Below, in pieces: positions 33,512 to 42,360 of a DNA stretch of 64,000 nt (positions are counted from its first letter, which is position 1; every line of letters begins with the position of its first letter). Below the pieces are notes generated by a model. It worked only from the letters and a program-made list of their open reading frames with translations, was not told where the DNA came from and ran no database searches. The position numbers were made by a program, and so were the translations under genes. Source of the DNA: an uncultured Clostridia bacterium (lineage in GTDB: Bacteria > Bacillota > Clostridia > Lachnospirales > Anaerotignaceae); contig CABSIK010000004.1 of NCBI GenBank assembly GCA_902477755.1, forward strand, positions 186,001 through 250,000, read 5' to 3'.

Positions 33512-34480
33512 ATGTATCGCATTTTGGAATTGCTCCGGCGGCAGGAAGGGTTCCTTTCGGGGGAGGATATCGGCAGAGAACTTTCCATCACTCGTGCGGC
33601 AGTGTGGAAAGGCATCAAAAAGCTTCGTGAGGAAGGCTATGAAATCGAGGCGGTGACAAATCGGGGATACCGTCTCACCAATCCTGAAACCATGTACAAC
33701 AAACGGGAACTGGAACAGGGACTGAAAACAAAGACCATGGGACAGACCATTTATTTCTATGAAGAAACAGACACCACAAACAATCGTGCCAGAGAACTGG
33801 CATTGGAAGGAGCGCCGGAAGGCACTCTGGTGGTAGCGGAAAAACAGACGGCCGGTCGCGGCAGACGGGGAAAAGCGTGGGAATCTCCTTTGGGTACAGG
33901 CATCTGGATGAGTTTGGTACTGCGCCCCCAGATCAGACCGGCAGAGGCGTCTGTGCTGACTCTTTTGTGCGGATTGGCAACAGCAGAGGCTATCGAAGCG
34001 GAAACAGGCCTTTCTGCTGGTATCAAATGGCCAAATGATATTCTCATCAACGGCAAGAAGGCTGTGGGAATCTTAACGGAAATGGACTGCGAAATGAGTC
34101 AGGTGCATTTTGTCATTCCCGGCATTGGCATCAATGTCAACACAGCATCCTTTCCGCCGGAAATCGCGGACATTGCCACCAGTTTGTATCTGGAATGTGG
34201 TAAGACCGTTTCTCGCCGCCGACTGGTGCATAAGGTGATGGAACGGCTGGAGGAGCATTATGAAACTTTCCTGCGGACAGGCAGTTTTACAGCCATGCTG
34301 GAGGATTATCGGAAACACTGCATCACATTGGGCAAGGAGGTCCATGTGCTGGGCAGAGAGCCCTTTTTCGCTGAGGCATTAGACATTACACCGGAAGGGG
34401 AACTGCTGGTGCGTCGGGCGGATAACGGGAAGGAAGAAGTGGTATTTTCAGGAGAAGTGTCCATTCGAGGAGTGATTTAA
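33512..34480 (+). CDS. birA: Biotin operon repressor / biotin-protein ligase BirA
   Basis: A 322-residue bifunctional protein. Residues 1-65 form the DNA-binding winged helix (ILELLRRQEGFLSGEDIGRE); the ligase follows with AEKQTAGRGRRGKAWESP, the adenylate loop, and IKWPNDILINGKKAVGIL, then the C-terminal SH3-like domain. It makes biotinyl-AMP, attaches biotin to carboxylases and, when free, represses biotin genes; bioBDA lie 29 kb downstream in this window. Two ATGs (33506 and 33512) follow AAAGGAGG; 33512 has the better spacing. The next gene overlaps its stop. Confidence 0.94.
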   Translation: MYRILELLRRQEGFLSGEDIGRELSITRAAVWKGIKKLREEGYEIEAVTNRGYRLTNPETMYNKRELEQGLKTKTMGQTIYFYEETDTTNNRARELALEGAPEGTLVVAEKQTAGRGRRGKAWESPLGTGIWMSLVLRPQIRPAEASVLTLLCGLATAEAIEAETGLSAGIKWPNDILINGKKAVGILTEMDCEMSQVHFVIPGIGINVNTASFPPEIADIATSLYLECGKTVSRRRLVHKVMERLEEHYETFLRTGSFTAMLEDYRKHCITLGKEVHVLGREPFFAEALDITPEGELLVRRADNGKEEVVFSGEVSIRGVI

Positions 34481-34851
34481 TGGAAAGAAAAGTATTGGCG
34501 GCAGCCAGTTATGCAGAACAGAAATATTTTTTGGAGCCGGAGTTTCAGGCCCTCCCCGAGAGCATTCAGGAAGAAGTGCGGGTCATTTGTGTGGTATTGG
34601 CGCAGAAACTGGGCTGTACCTTTCTCGTGGGATTTAACGAAGACGGGGAACTGTATTTTGAAACAGTGAAGCAGGAGGATGACTTCGACTTTGACGACAT
34701 TGGTGCGGAATTGGAGATCAAACGCCTCCAGCGTGAGAAAAAGGAACTTTTGAAAGCGTTGGAGCTGTGGTATGCGGTATATTTTACAGAAGAAGGGGAA
34801 AAGATCAAAGAAGAATTGCTGAAAAAGGCAGAAAATGAAAAAAATCCCTGA
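34480..34851 (+). CDS. DUF6145-like protein, 123 aa
   Basis: A small, acidic cytoplasmic protein (123 residues) whose pattern, YAEQKYFLEPEFQALPESIQ then FLVGFNEDGELYFE and LLKALELWYAVYF, resembles the Lachnospiraceae family DUF6145 as I remember it. The C-terminus is a long charged helix, perhaps a coiled coil. It starts within the birA stop (TAATG) and so depends on birA translation. No function is known. Confidence 0.6.
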   Translation: MERKVLAAASYAEQKYFLEPEFQALPESIQEEVRVICVVLAQKLGCTFLVGFNEDGELYFETVKQEDDFDFDDIGAELEIKRLQREKKELLKALELWYAVYFTEEGEKIKEELLKKAENEKNP

Positions 34852-34890
34852 TAGTTTGTATAAAAAATAACAAAAAAACACAAAAAAATA

Positions 34891-34918
34891 TTGCAATCCT
34901 TTCATTTGCTGTTATAAT
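34891..34918 (+). promoter_or_regulatory. Promoter of the ECF S-component gene
   Basis: TTGCAA (34891-34896), 16 bases, TATAAT (34913-34918). Confidence 0.7.
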
Positions 34919-34924
34919 GTATGG

Positions 34925-35073
34925 TGGTTACGCGAAACGGCAGCAAAACAGCCGAAGATGTTATGTCCCATAGGAGGACAAATATACTGCGTCTGTGCCC
35001 AATTGCGGAACAGTTACTATTTTCCATATCATCTTATATCTTATAAGAATGAGAATGAAAGGAGCAAATGAAT
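34925..35073 (+). other. Long untranslated leader of the ECF transporter gene
   Basis: About 150 bases lie between the promoter and the start codon. They contain a CGGC-AGCAAAACA-GCCG stem (34938-34954) and a TGTCC-CATAG... -GGACA stem-loop, but no terminator. This length suggests a regulatory leader. I could not fit it to S-box, TPP, THF, cobalamin or T-box patterns. Confidence 0.4.
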
Positions 35074-35778
35074 ATGAGCGAAACAGTTGTAAACAAACCC
35101 GTAGAAGCGGAAGTGATTGCTGCTTCTGATTGTGTGGTGGAAACCACTGGCAGCAAAGTCCATGCCAAAAGCAAGATGTCCGTTGGCGAACTGACCAGCA
35201 TTGGTCTGATGACAGCGATCCTGATCGTTATGTCCTTCACACCTTTGGGATATTTCCGTACATTGGGGCTTTCCATTTCCCTGATGATGATCCCTGTGGC
35301 AATCGGTGCCATGATCATTGGCCCCAAAGCAGGGCTGTGGCTGGGACTTGTCTTTGGTGCAACCAGCTTTTATCAGGTACTGACAGCACCCAGCGCCTTT
35401 ACCAGCGCGTTGTTCAGCATCAGTCCACTGTACACCTTCCTGGTATGTGTGCCCACCCGTGCACTCATGGGATGGCTCACCGGTGTTTTGTTCCAGCTGA
35501 TCCATAAAGCAGATCGTACCAATACTTTCAGTTACTTTGCTGGCGGTTTTCTGGCGGCTTTCCTGAATACCCTGTTTTTTATGGGTGTACTGGTGCTGCT
35601 GTTCTGGAACACTGATTACATCCAGAGCATGAACCAGACCTTTGGCAATGTGAATCCTTTGGTATTTGTGGTACTGTTCGTAGGCATCAACGGTGCGCTG
35701 GAAATGCCAGCAAGCTGCATTGCAGGCGGTATCGTTTCCAAGGCCTTGAGCAAAGCCGTACATAAAAGACGGGCTTAA
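35074..35778 (+). CDS. ECF transporter S component, probably for pantothenate (PanT-like)
   Basis: A 234-residue membrane protein with six helices and a 35-residue polar N-terminus. ISLMMIPVAIGAMIIGPKAG is the characteristic S-component motif, with a glycine-rich turn before the third helix. The location upstream of two coaX genes suggests pantothenate as substrate; this is inference from context. ATG 35074 is preferred over 35068 since AAAGGAG would be only three bases from the latter. The energy-coupling ATPases and EcfT are not in this window, as usual for group II systems. Confidence 0.82.
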   Translation: MSETVVNKPVEAEVIAASDCVVETTGSKVHAKSKMSVGELTSIGLMTAILIVMSFTPLGYFRTLGLSISLMMIPVAIGAMIIGPKAGLWLGLVFGATSFYQVLTAPSAFTSALFSISPLYTFLVCVPTRALMGWLTGVLFQLIHKADRTNTFSYFAGGFLAAFLNTLFFMGVLVLLFWNTDYIQSMNQTFGNVNPLVFVVLFVGINGALEMPASCIAGGIVSKALSKAVHKRRA

Positions 35779-35800
35779 GAGAAAGAAATAGAAATGATGA

Positions 35801-35840
35801 TTTTTTACGGCGCGGGAACGGGTTCCCGTGCCGTTTTTTA
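35801..35840 (+). terminator. Terminator of the ECF S-component gene
   Basis: ACGGCGCGGGAAC-GG-GTTCCCGTGCCGT followed by TTTTT; very strong. Confidence 0.92.
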
Positions 35841-35873
35841 AGAAAGGTATTTTTTGAACAGAGGAGATCAAGC

Positions 35874-36650
35874 ATGATTTTAGTCATTGATGTAAGCAAC
35901 ACCAACAGTACATTGGGCGTCTTTGACGGAGAAAAGCTGGTGGCAAACTGGCGGCTTTCCACCCTCAGCAGCCGTACTTCTGATGAAACAGGCATGCTTT
36001 TGAGAATGCTGTTTGTTCATTCCGGCATGGATATTTCTGAAATCGACGCCGTTGTGGTATCCTCCGTGGTACCAAATGTGATGTATTCCTTGTTGAGCGG
36101 TATCCGTAAATATTTGCAGAAAGAACCTATGGTGGTTCGGGCAGGCATGAAAACAGGCATCAATCTGCGGATGGAAAACCCCAAGGAAATGGGTACAGAC
36201 CGTATCGTCAATCTGGTGGCGGCTTATGAGCTTTATGGCGGTCCTGCCATTGTGGTGGATTACAGTACAGCAACAACTTTTGACGTTGTCAGTGAAAAAG
36301 GTGAATTTCTCACAGGCATCACTGCCCCCGGCGTGCAGATCTGTGCAGATGCTCTGACCCAGAGAGCTGCCCAGCTGCCTAAAATTGAGATCAAACGCCC
36401 TGAAACACTGATCACCAAAAACACCGTGGACAGCATTCAGGCAGGTTTGGTACTGGGACATATCGGCGAAACCATCTATATCATCCAGCAGATCAAAGAT
36501 AAACTGGATATGCCGGATATGAAGGTCATTGCCACAGGCGGTCTGGCAAAAGTCATTGATGAAAAAGAAGAAATCTTCGATGTATACGACCCGGTTCTGG
36601 CATTGCAGGGCTTGCGCCTGCTCTATGAAAAAAACCGGAACAGAAGATGA
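35874..36650 (+). CDS. Type III pantothenate kinase homologue, copy 1 (possibly altered)
   Basis: A 258-residue CoaX-family protein of the ASKHA fold. It is closely similar along its whole length to the next gene. Two glycines of the nucleotide loops are replaced by serine: Gly8 in D-V-G-N-T-N (here DVSNTNSTLG) and Gly131 in D-Y-G-T-A (here VVDYSTATTFD). The base Asp109 in GTDRIVN is retained, as is the GVQICADALTQRAAQLPKIE region. The changes may reduce ATP or phosphate binding, so this copy could be a regulatory or structural partner. RBS AGAGGAG; 18 bases to copy 2. Confidence 0.85.
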   Translation: MILVIDVSNTNSTLGVFDGEKLVANWRLSTLSSRTSDETGMLLRMLFVHSGMDISEIDAVVVSSVVPNVMYSLLSGIRKYLQKEPMVVRAGMKTGINLRMENPKEMGTDRIVNLVAAYELYGGPAIVVDYSTATTFDVVSEKGEFLTGITAPGVQICADALTQRAAQLPKIEIKRPETLITKNTVDSIQAGLVLGHIGETIYIIQQIKDKLDMPDMKVIATGGLAKVIDEKEEIFDVYDPVLALQGLRLLYEKNRNRR

Positions 36651-36668
36651 TTTTAGGAGGAAACATAC

Positions 36669-37436
36669 ATGCTTTTGGTAATAGATGTAGGGAATACCAA
36701 CTATGTTTTAGGGGTATATCGTGGGGATAAACTCATTAAGTGCTGGCGTATGGCAACTGCAGGCGTGAGAACCGCAGATGAAACGGGTATCTTTATCCAT
36801 TCCCTCTTTGACGCTTCCGATGTAAAGGCAAGCAGCATTGACGCGGTCATCATTTCTTCTGTTGTGCCGGATATCATGTATTCTCTGACACAGGGCATTC
36901 GGAAATATTTCCATATTGAGCCTATGATTGTCAGCGTTGGCATGAAAACAGGCATTTCCATCAAACGGGACAACCCCAAAGGTGTTGGGGCAGACCGTAT
37001 TGTCAATCTGGTAGCGGCTAACGAAATTTACGGCGGCCCTGCGGTAGTCATTGACTATGGCACAGCCAACACCTTTGACGTACTGAACGAAAAATCCGAA
37101 TTTATCACAGGTCTCATCACACCGGGCATTTCTGTCTGCGCGGATGCACTTACACAGCGCGCGGCCCAGCTGCCGAAGATCGAGATCAAAAAGCCAAAGT
37201 CCATCATTGTGAAAAACACAGTGGGCAGTATTCAGGCAGGTCTGGTGCTGGGACATATTGGGCAGACCATTTATATCATTGACCAGCTGAAGAAAGAGCT
37301 GAATATGCCGGATATGAAGGTCATTGCCACAGGCGGTCTGGCAAGAGTCATTGACCCCGACCGTAAGATTTTTGATGTGCTTGATCCAGTTCTGACATTG
37401 AAAGGTCTGAAGATTCTGTATCACAAAAACAAGTAA
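36669..37436 (+). CDS. coaX: Type III pantothenate kinase
   Basis: A 255-residue kinase that phosphorylates pantothenate, the first step of CoA synthesis, without feedback inhibition by CoA. All expected motifs are present: LVIDVGNTNYVLGV with Asp6 and Gly8, GADRIVNLVAA with Asp109, and VIDYGTANTFDVL with Gly131. CoaX is a dimer with active sites at the interface, so hetero-dimers with copy 1 are possible. It lies 18 bases after copy 1 behind TTAGGAGG and is followed by a terminator. The ECF S component and dusB flank the pair. Confidence 0.94.
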   Translation: MLLVIDVGNTNYVLGVYRGDKLIKCWRMATAGVRTADETGIFIHSLFDASDVKASSIDAVIISSVVPDIMYSLTQGIRKYFHIEPMIVSVGMKTGISIKRDNPKGVGADRIVNLVAANEIYGGPAVVIDYGTANTFDVLNEKSEFITGLITPGISVCADALTQRAAQLPKIEIKKPKSIIVKNTVGSIQAGLVLGHIGQTIYIIDQLKKELNMPDMKVIATGGLARVIDPDRKIFDVLDPVLTLKGLKILYHKNK

Positions 37437-37437
37437 A

Positions 37438-37487
37438 TCCAAAACAGGCAGACAGAAATTTTACATTCGGGTCTTGCCTGTTTTTTT
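37438..37487 (+). terminator. Terminator of the coaX pair
   Basis: AAAACAGGCA and TGCCTGTTTTTTT flank a loop of 24 bases. Confidence 0.75.
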
Positions 37488-37549
37488 CTGATATGATAGG
37501 ATAGGAAAAGCCCGAAAAGTGGGCAGAAATCGCATGTTGGAGGAAGAAA

Positions 37550-38512
37550 ATGAAAATTGGAAATGTGACATTGGACAACAATGTTTTTCTGGCGCCCATG
37601 GCTGGGGTCACAGACCTGCCTTTCCGTCTGCTCTGCAAGGAAATGGGCTGCGGTCTGGTGTATTCCGAAATGGTCAGCGCAAAAGGCATTTTATATAACA
37701 ACAAAAACACCACAGAACTGCTGCAGGTGGAGGAGGCAGAACGCCCCACAGCCATTCAGCTCTTTGGTTCTGACCCCAAAATTCTGGGGGAAATGGGCAA
37801 GAAAATCGAGCCTTATCCCTTTGACATCATTGATGTAAATATGGGCTGTCCTGCGCCGAAAATCGTCAAAAATGGGGAAGGCAGCGCCATTACAAAGACA
37901 CCGGAGCTGGTGGGGCAGATCGTAAAATCTCTGGTGGAAAGCCAGAATAAGCCTGTTACCATCAAATTCCGTAAAGGCTTTGACGACGACCATATCAACG
38001 CTGTGGAAGTAGCGAAAATCGCAGAAGCAAACGGTGCGGCGGCGGTGGCAGTTCATGGACGCACCAGAGAGCAGTATTACAGCGGCAAAGCTGACTGGGA
38101 TATCATCCGTCAGGTGAAAGAAGCCGTTTCCATTCCTGTTATCGGCAATGGGGATGTGTTTACACCTCAGGATGCCAAAGCACTGCTGGACTACACTGGC
38201 TGTGACGCCATTATGGTGGGCAGAGGTGCTCAGGGGAATCCTTGGCTGTTCAAGCGCATCATTCATTATTTGGAAACAGGAGAGCTTCTGCCGGAGCCTA
38301 CAGCGGAAGAAAAGGTGGAGAAAGCCCTGCGCCATGCCCGTATGCTCATTGACTACAAAGGGGAGTATATCGGCGTCAGAGAAATGCGCAAGCACATGGC
38401 ATGGTATATGAAAGGACTGCCCGGCGCTTCTGAGCTCCGTGGAAAAATGAATTTCATGGAAAGCTATGAAGCCATGGAAGAGCTGCTGCGTGCTTATCTG
38501 GCAGGTAAATAA
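37550..38512 (+). CDS. dusB: tRNA-dihydrouridine synthase DusB
   Basis: A 320-residue FMN enzyme that reduces uridines in the D loop of tRNA. The family signs are FLAPMAGVTDLPFRLLCKE, DVNMGCPAPKIVKNGEGSA (with the catalytic Cys), AVHGRTREQYYSGKADW and MVGRGAQGNPWLF. GTTGGAGGAAG precedes the ATG. In clostridia birA, coaX and dusB often lie together, as here. Confidence 0.96.
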   Translation: MKIGNVTLDNNVFLAPMAGVTDLPFRLLCKEMGCGLVYSEMVSAKGILYNNKNTTELLQVEEAERPTAIQLFGSDPKILGEMGKKIEPYPFDIIDVNMGCPAPKIVKNGEGSAITKTPELVGQIVKSLVESQNKPVTIKFRKGFDDDHINAVEVAKIAEANGAAAVAVHGRTREQYYSGKADWDIIRQVKEAVSIPVIGNGDVFTPQDAKALLDYTGCDAIMVGRGAQGNPWLFKRIIHYLETGELLPEPTAEEKVEKALRHARMLIDYKGEYIGVREMRKHMAWYMKGLPGASELRGKMNFMESYEAMEELLRAYLAGK

Positions 38513-38525
38513 AAAATGAAAATAA

Positions 38526-38571
38526 GAAAAGACGTGGACAAGAGATTCCTCAAGTTCACGTCTTTTTTTGG
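38526..38571 (+). terminator. Terminator after dusB
   Basis: AAAAGACGTGGAC and GTTCACGTCTTTTTTT with an inner AGAG/CTC pair; strong T-run on the plus strand. It also separates dusB from convergent ppk1. Confidence 0.85.
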
Positions 38572-38628
38572 TATATACGGCAATGCGCAGCGATGAAAAC
38601 ACATTGCCCGAAGATAGGGAGATGTTGT

Positions 38629-40737
38629 CTATTTGAAAATCCGATGGCGCAGACGGGAGAAAAAGCCTTCTTTCTGCGGCGTTTCGGATGGAGTTGTCTC
38701 TTGCTCAGCCTGCTGCATCAAAAGCTGTTGGCTGTCAACGGCAGTGCCTGTAAAGGGCTTCTTGATGTATTCTCCGTCGGCACAGAGGATACGTGCTTTC
38801 ACGTTATCGGCTTTGGCTGCATCCATAACATTATGAATCTGTGCCTGAATGTCTGGATCATAAACGGGTGCTGCCACTTCCACACGGCGTTCCGTATTTC
38901 TTGTCATGAAATCGGCAGAGGAAATATACATTTTCTCGTTTTTGCCGCTGCCGAAGCAGTAGATACGGGAATGTTCCAGATAACGTCCTACCACGTTGAA
39001 CACACGGATGTTTTCCGTCATGCCGGGAACCTGCGGCAGTAAGCAGCAGATGCCGCGGATCATCATCTGAATCTGTACCCCTGCACAGGAGGCTTCTTTC
39101 AGCTTTTCGATGATGTCGATATCCGTCAGGGAATTGAGCTTCAGGAAAATGCGTCCGTCATTTCCTTTTGCGATTTCCTCATCAATGAGGCGCATCACAG
39201 AGGTTTTCAGACTCACAGGAGCAACCAGCAGGTTTTTGTAGCTGCCCATGAGGTTGCCGATGCCCATGTTCTGGAAGAAGATGTTGGCATCATGCCCGAT
39301 TTCCTGATTGGCTGTCAGCAGAGAAAGGTCTGTGTACATTTCAGCGGTTTTCTCGTTGTAGTTGCCGGTACCAATCTGGGTGATGTACTGGATTTCCCCA
39401 CGCTCTTTTTTGGTGATGAGGCAGAGTTTGGAATGGACTTTGTAGTCTTCGAAGCCGTAAATGATGGTGCATCCAGCTTCCTCCAGACGTTCTGACCAGT
39501 CGATGTTGTTCTGCTCGTCAAAACGTGCCCGCAGCTCGATGAGAACCGTAACGTCCTTACCGTTTTCCGCCGCGTTGCAGAGGTATTCCACCAGTTTGGT
39601 CTTTCTTGCCAGACGGTAAATGGTGATTTTAATGGAAATGACTGTAGGGTCATTGGACGCTTCTTTAATCATTTGCAGGAAAGGCTCCATGCTTTCAAAG
39701 GGATAGGAAAGCAGGATGTCTTTTTTCTGCACCTGCCGCAGGATGCTTTCATTTTTGTGGATGCGGGCAGGGTACTGTGGTTTAAAAACAGGGTAGGTCA
39801 ACGCTTTCCGCTTGGTGTCGGTGAGCTTATCCGCCAGGGAAAATGCATATCCCATGGTCATAGGGGCGGATGTGGTGTAAATCATGGCAGGCGTCAGTGT
39901 CAGATGTTCACACAGATAGGAGATGAAATGTTCGCTGATAGAATGGGAGATCTCCATACGCACAGGCGCCAGCCGCCGCCGCTGTCCCAGCACTTTCTTC
40001 ATTTTTTTCCGAAAGTCGCTGCCTACGTCAAAGGCTTCATCGTCGGGGTTGATATCCGCGTTTCTGGTGATGCAGATACAAACCTTTTCATCGACGGTGT
40101 AGTTATCAAAAACCAGATCCATAAATTCCAGTATGATATCTTCCATACGGATATAACGCACATCAACACCCGGCAGGAATAAGACTTCAGGCAGTGCCTG
40201 AGGCACGGGGATGACGGCAAAGACCTGTTTGCTTTTGAATTTCAGCATCGCGCAAACATGGATGACTTTGTTTTGCAGATGTGGAAACGGATGGTGGGTA
40301 TCCACGATCTGCGGAGATAAGATAGGCAAGACGGAAGATTTGAAATACTGCTTCACATATTTCTGCTCCACAGATTCCAATTCTGTAAAGGCAAGGTGAG
40401 AAACGCCATGGGCGCGAAGCTGCAATTGAATGTTGCCAAAGAGTTTATCCCGTTTTTCACAAAGGGGACGCACAGCACGGTAGATGTGGTCAAGCTGCTC
40501 TTTGGGGGTCATACCGGATTTGTTGTCGATGGCATTGGCTTTGACATGCATCATGTCGAAAAGGCTGCCAACGCGAATCATGAAAAATTCATCCAGATTG
40601 CTGGTGAAGATAGAAATGAATTTCAGTCGTTCCAGCAAAGGCAGGGTTTCATCCATGGCTTCACTGAGGACACGGTCGTTGAACCGCAGCCAGGAAAGTT
40701 CACGGTTTTGGGTAAATGGATATTTATTGGTGCCCAT
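38629..40737 (-). CDS. ppk1: Polyphosphate kinase 1
   Basis: A 702-residue enzyme that polymerises the gamma phosphate of ATP into polyphosphate and reverses the reaction. The N-domain starts with NRELSWLRFNDRVL, the head domain follows, and the two C-terminal phospholipase-D-like domains carry the autophosphorylated His in YKVHSKLCLI and the second conserved His further on. Length is normal. It overlaps ppx by 14 bases and they must be co-transcribed, so synthesis and breakdown of polyphosphate are controlled together. GAGGGGG lies upstream of the start. Confidence 0.96.
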   Translation of the reverse strand: MGTNKYPFTQNRELSWLRFNDRVLSEAMDETLPLLERLKFISIFTSNLDEFFMIRVGSLFDMMHVKANAIDNKSGMTPKEQLDHIYRAVRPLCEKRDKLFGNIQLQLRAHGVSHLAFTELESVEQKYVKQYFKSSVLPILSPQIVDTHHPFPHLQNKVIHVCAMLKFKSKQVFAVIPVPQALPEVLFLPGVDVRYIRMEDIILEFMDLVFDNYTVDEKVCICITRNADINPDDEAFDVGSDFRKKMKKVLGQRRRLAPVRMEISHSISEHFISYLCEHLTLTPAMIYTTSAPMTMGYAFSLADKLTDTKRKALTYPVFKPQYPARIHKNESILRQVQKKDILLSYPFESMEPFLQMIKEASNDPTVISIKITIYRLARKTKLVEYLCNAAENGKDVTVLIELRARFDEQNNIDWSERLEEAGCTIIYGFEDYKVHSKLCLITKKERGEIQYITQIGTGNYNEKTAEMYTDLSLLTANQEIGHDANIFFQNMGIGNLMGSYKNLLVAPVSLKTSVMRLIDEEIAKGNDGRIFLKLNSLTDIDIIEKLKEASCAGVQIQMMIRGICCLLPQVPGMTENIRVFNVVGRYLEHSRIYCFGSGKNEKMYISSADFMTRNTERRVEVAAPVYDPDIQAQIHNVMDAAKADNVKARILCADGEYIKKPFTGTAVDSQQLLMQQAEQETTPSETPQKEGFFSRLRHRIFK

Positions 40738-41650
40738 GGATTTTCCCCCTCTGTTCTAACAAATAATACAGGTAACCTTCCCTTACACCATAGTTTATGG
40801 TGGTGATACGGGAGATATTGTAAAACTCAGCAATGGTATATAAAACGGTAATACCGGGCAGGAACGTATGGATACGGTCAGGCGCGGTTTTCAGCAGTTG
40901 TTTGATAAAAATATCGGGTGTGTCGCAGGCACTGTCTAAAATGGCTTTCAGACAGGCAGGATCATAATAAGGGAGGGATTGTTCCTTCTTCTTTTTGGAA
41001 ACAGCCTGAACCATCTGCATGGCCGCACGAGCAGAACCGCCAATGGCGCACAGATCGGAAATAACTGTTTTCTGAGGCGGCAATTCCTGTAATTTTTTGC
41101 GCACTTCTTTCTGAATCTGCTGCAATTCGGATTTTCTTGCGATAAGGTGATTTTTTACATACTGCTGGTATAGGTTCAAAGAGCCCATAGGCAGAGAAGT
41201 TGCCCGCTGGATGGTGTGATCCTGATAGAATACCAGCTCGGTACTGCCGCCGCCGATGTCGGTCAGCAGACCTTTGTCCATTTCCATGGCTTGCAGTGCA
41301 CCGTAATAGTCGAAGATAGCTTCTTCTTCGCCGGAAAGGATGCGCACATCAAAGCCGCAGTTTTCCCGAATGGCTTCCAGCACTTCCGGCGCGTTGTTGA
41401 TGTTGCGCAGGGAAGCGGTGGCGAAAGGAAAAACTTCCTGAATGGTCATGTGATCCAGAATTTCCTTAAATTCGGAAAGGACTGCAACAGCCTTACGGAT
41501 ACCGCTTTTTTTCAGACAGCGGTCTTTATTGATATAACCTGCCAGACCGGCAGGGCTTTTTTTGTTCAGCAATGATTTGATCTGATTATTTTCGATTTTA
41601 TAAAGCACCAAACGGATGGTGTTGGAGCCGATGTCAATAACTGCGTACAA
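40724..41650 (-). CDS. ppx: Exopolyphosphatase (Ppx/GppA family)
   Basis: An ASKHA-fold phosphatase that removes terminal phosphates from polyphosphate or cleaves pppGpp. YAVIDIGSNTIRLVLY is the phosphate-1 loop, ILSGEEEAIFDYYGAL holds the catalytic Glu, and LLTDIGGGSTELVFY the phosphate-2 loop. I place the start at TTG 41650 (308 residues), because GAGGGGA lies eight bases before it and the protein then begins directly with the conserved strand; the longer frame from GTG 41716 has no ribosome-binding site and lies close to the putative promoter. It is the short one-lobe-pair version common in Firmicutes. Confidence 0.88.
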   Translation of the reverse strand: MYAVIDIGSNTIRLVLYKIENNQIKSLLNKKSPAGLAGYINKDRCLKKSGIRKAVAVLSEFKEILDHMTIQEVFPFATASLRNINNAPEVLEAIRENCGFDVRILSGEEEAIFDYYGALQAMEMDKGLLTDIGGGSTELVFYQDHTIQRATSLPMGSLNLYQQYVKNHLIARKSELQQIQKEVRKKLQELPPQKTVISDLCAIGGSARAAMQMVQAVSKKKKEQSLPYYDPACLKAILDSACDTPDIFIKQLLKTAPDRIHTFLPGITVLYTIAEFYNISRITTINYGVREGYLYYLLEQRGKIHGHQ

Positions 41651-41724
41651 ATTAAATTCCCCTCGTTTTCTACTTTTTTCACTATTATTTTGCCTTTGAT
41701 TTGTTAAGTCTGCCACTTTATTTC

Positions 41725-41752
41725 TGTTAAATCTATGTAAAATCTATAAGAA
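41725..41752 (-). promoter_or_regulatory. Pho-box-like direct repeats upstream of ppx-ppk1
   Basis: On the minus strand TTCTTA, TTTACA and TTAACA follow one another with an exact 11-base period; the first two are each followed by TAGAT. This fits the PhoP/PhoB binding pattern TT(A/T)ACA-N5. More TTTAACAT copies occur at about 41778 and 41810. Control of polyphosphate genes by phosphate starvation would make sense. Confidence 0.5.
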
Positions 41753-41813
41753 ATCTGTGGAAAATATGTTGCGATGAAATGTTAAATCCTTGATTTTTCA
41801 GTCTTTGAAAATG

Positions 41814-42290
41814 TTAAATGTTTGCTTTTGCCGAAATGGTTTCCAGATCTACCCGCACAACGCCTGTCTGAGCAAAGTAGCGCTGGATGTATGCGTCGAT
41901 TTCTTCGTCGCTGTGCTGTGTGTAACGGCGGCAAAGAAGCTGGAGGGCATGACGTTTTTCTGTTTCTTCCTCTATAAAAGAGGCAGTGCCTTCCGCAATG
42001 ACGCTTTCATAACGTGTGGTGAAATTTTCGCCGTCTACCAGATGCACTTTGGCAAAAGTCAGGCAGACATGAGGATTTTGCTGGATGTTTTCCAGTTTGC
42101 GACCTGTTTTGGCACAGTGGAAATACAGGCGGTTTTCTTCCAGAACCACGGAAACGGGTACGCCGTAAGGCATGTTTTCCCTGTCTGCGGTGGATAATAC
42201 GGCAAAGTCACAGCTTTCCATAATGGCTCTGGCTTCTTCCGCTGTTCGTAAGCGGTCTTTTCTGCGTAACGGTGTATTTTTTGTGGACAT
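41814..42290 (-). CDS. Pyridoxamine 5'-phosphate oxidase-like flavoprotein (NimA type)
   Basis: A 158-residue split beta-barrel FMN protein. LRTAEEARAIMESCDFAVLS, PYGVPVSVVLEENRLYFHCA and KLENIQQNPHVCLTF are typical of the NimA/5-nitroimidazole-resistance branch of the family. Its substrate is unknown; annotation as a drug-resistance gene would go too far. The start has AGGGGGAA upstream. It is divergent from the copper operon and shares a 160-base intergenic region with it. Confidence 0.88.
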   Translation of the reverse strand: MSTKNTPLRRKDRLRTAEEARAIMESCDFAVLSTADRENMPYGVPVSVVLEENRLYFHCAKTGRKLENIQQNPHVCLTFAKVHLVDGENFTTRYESVIAEGTASFIEEETEKRHALQLLCRRYTQHSDEEIDAYIQRYFAQTGVVRVDLETISAKANI

Positions 42291-42360
42291 GTGTATTCCC
42301 CCTTTTTCTATTCATCATACAACTGTATGCAGAAAAAAGAAAGAAAAATATAAAAAAGTA

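Noticed and set aside
34925..35073. A known riboswitch class in the ECF S-component leader
   Set aside because: The conserved cores of S-box, TPP, THF, cobalamin and T-box leaders are not present, so no class name was given.
41651..41716. GTG start for ppx giving 330 residues
   Set aside because: No ribosome-binding site precedes it, and the 22 extra residues are polar and unlike the family; TTG 41650 has GAGGGGA at the right distance.
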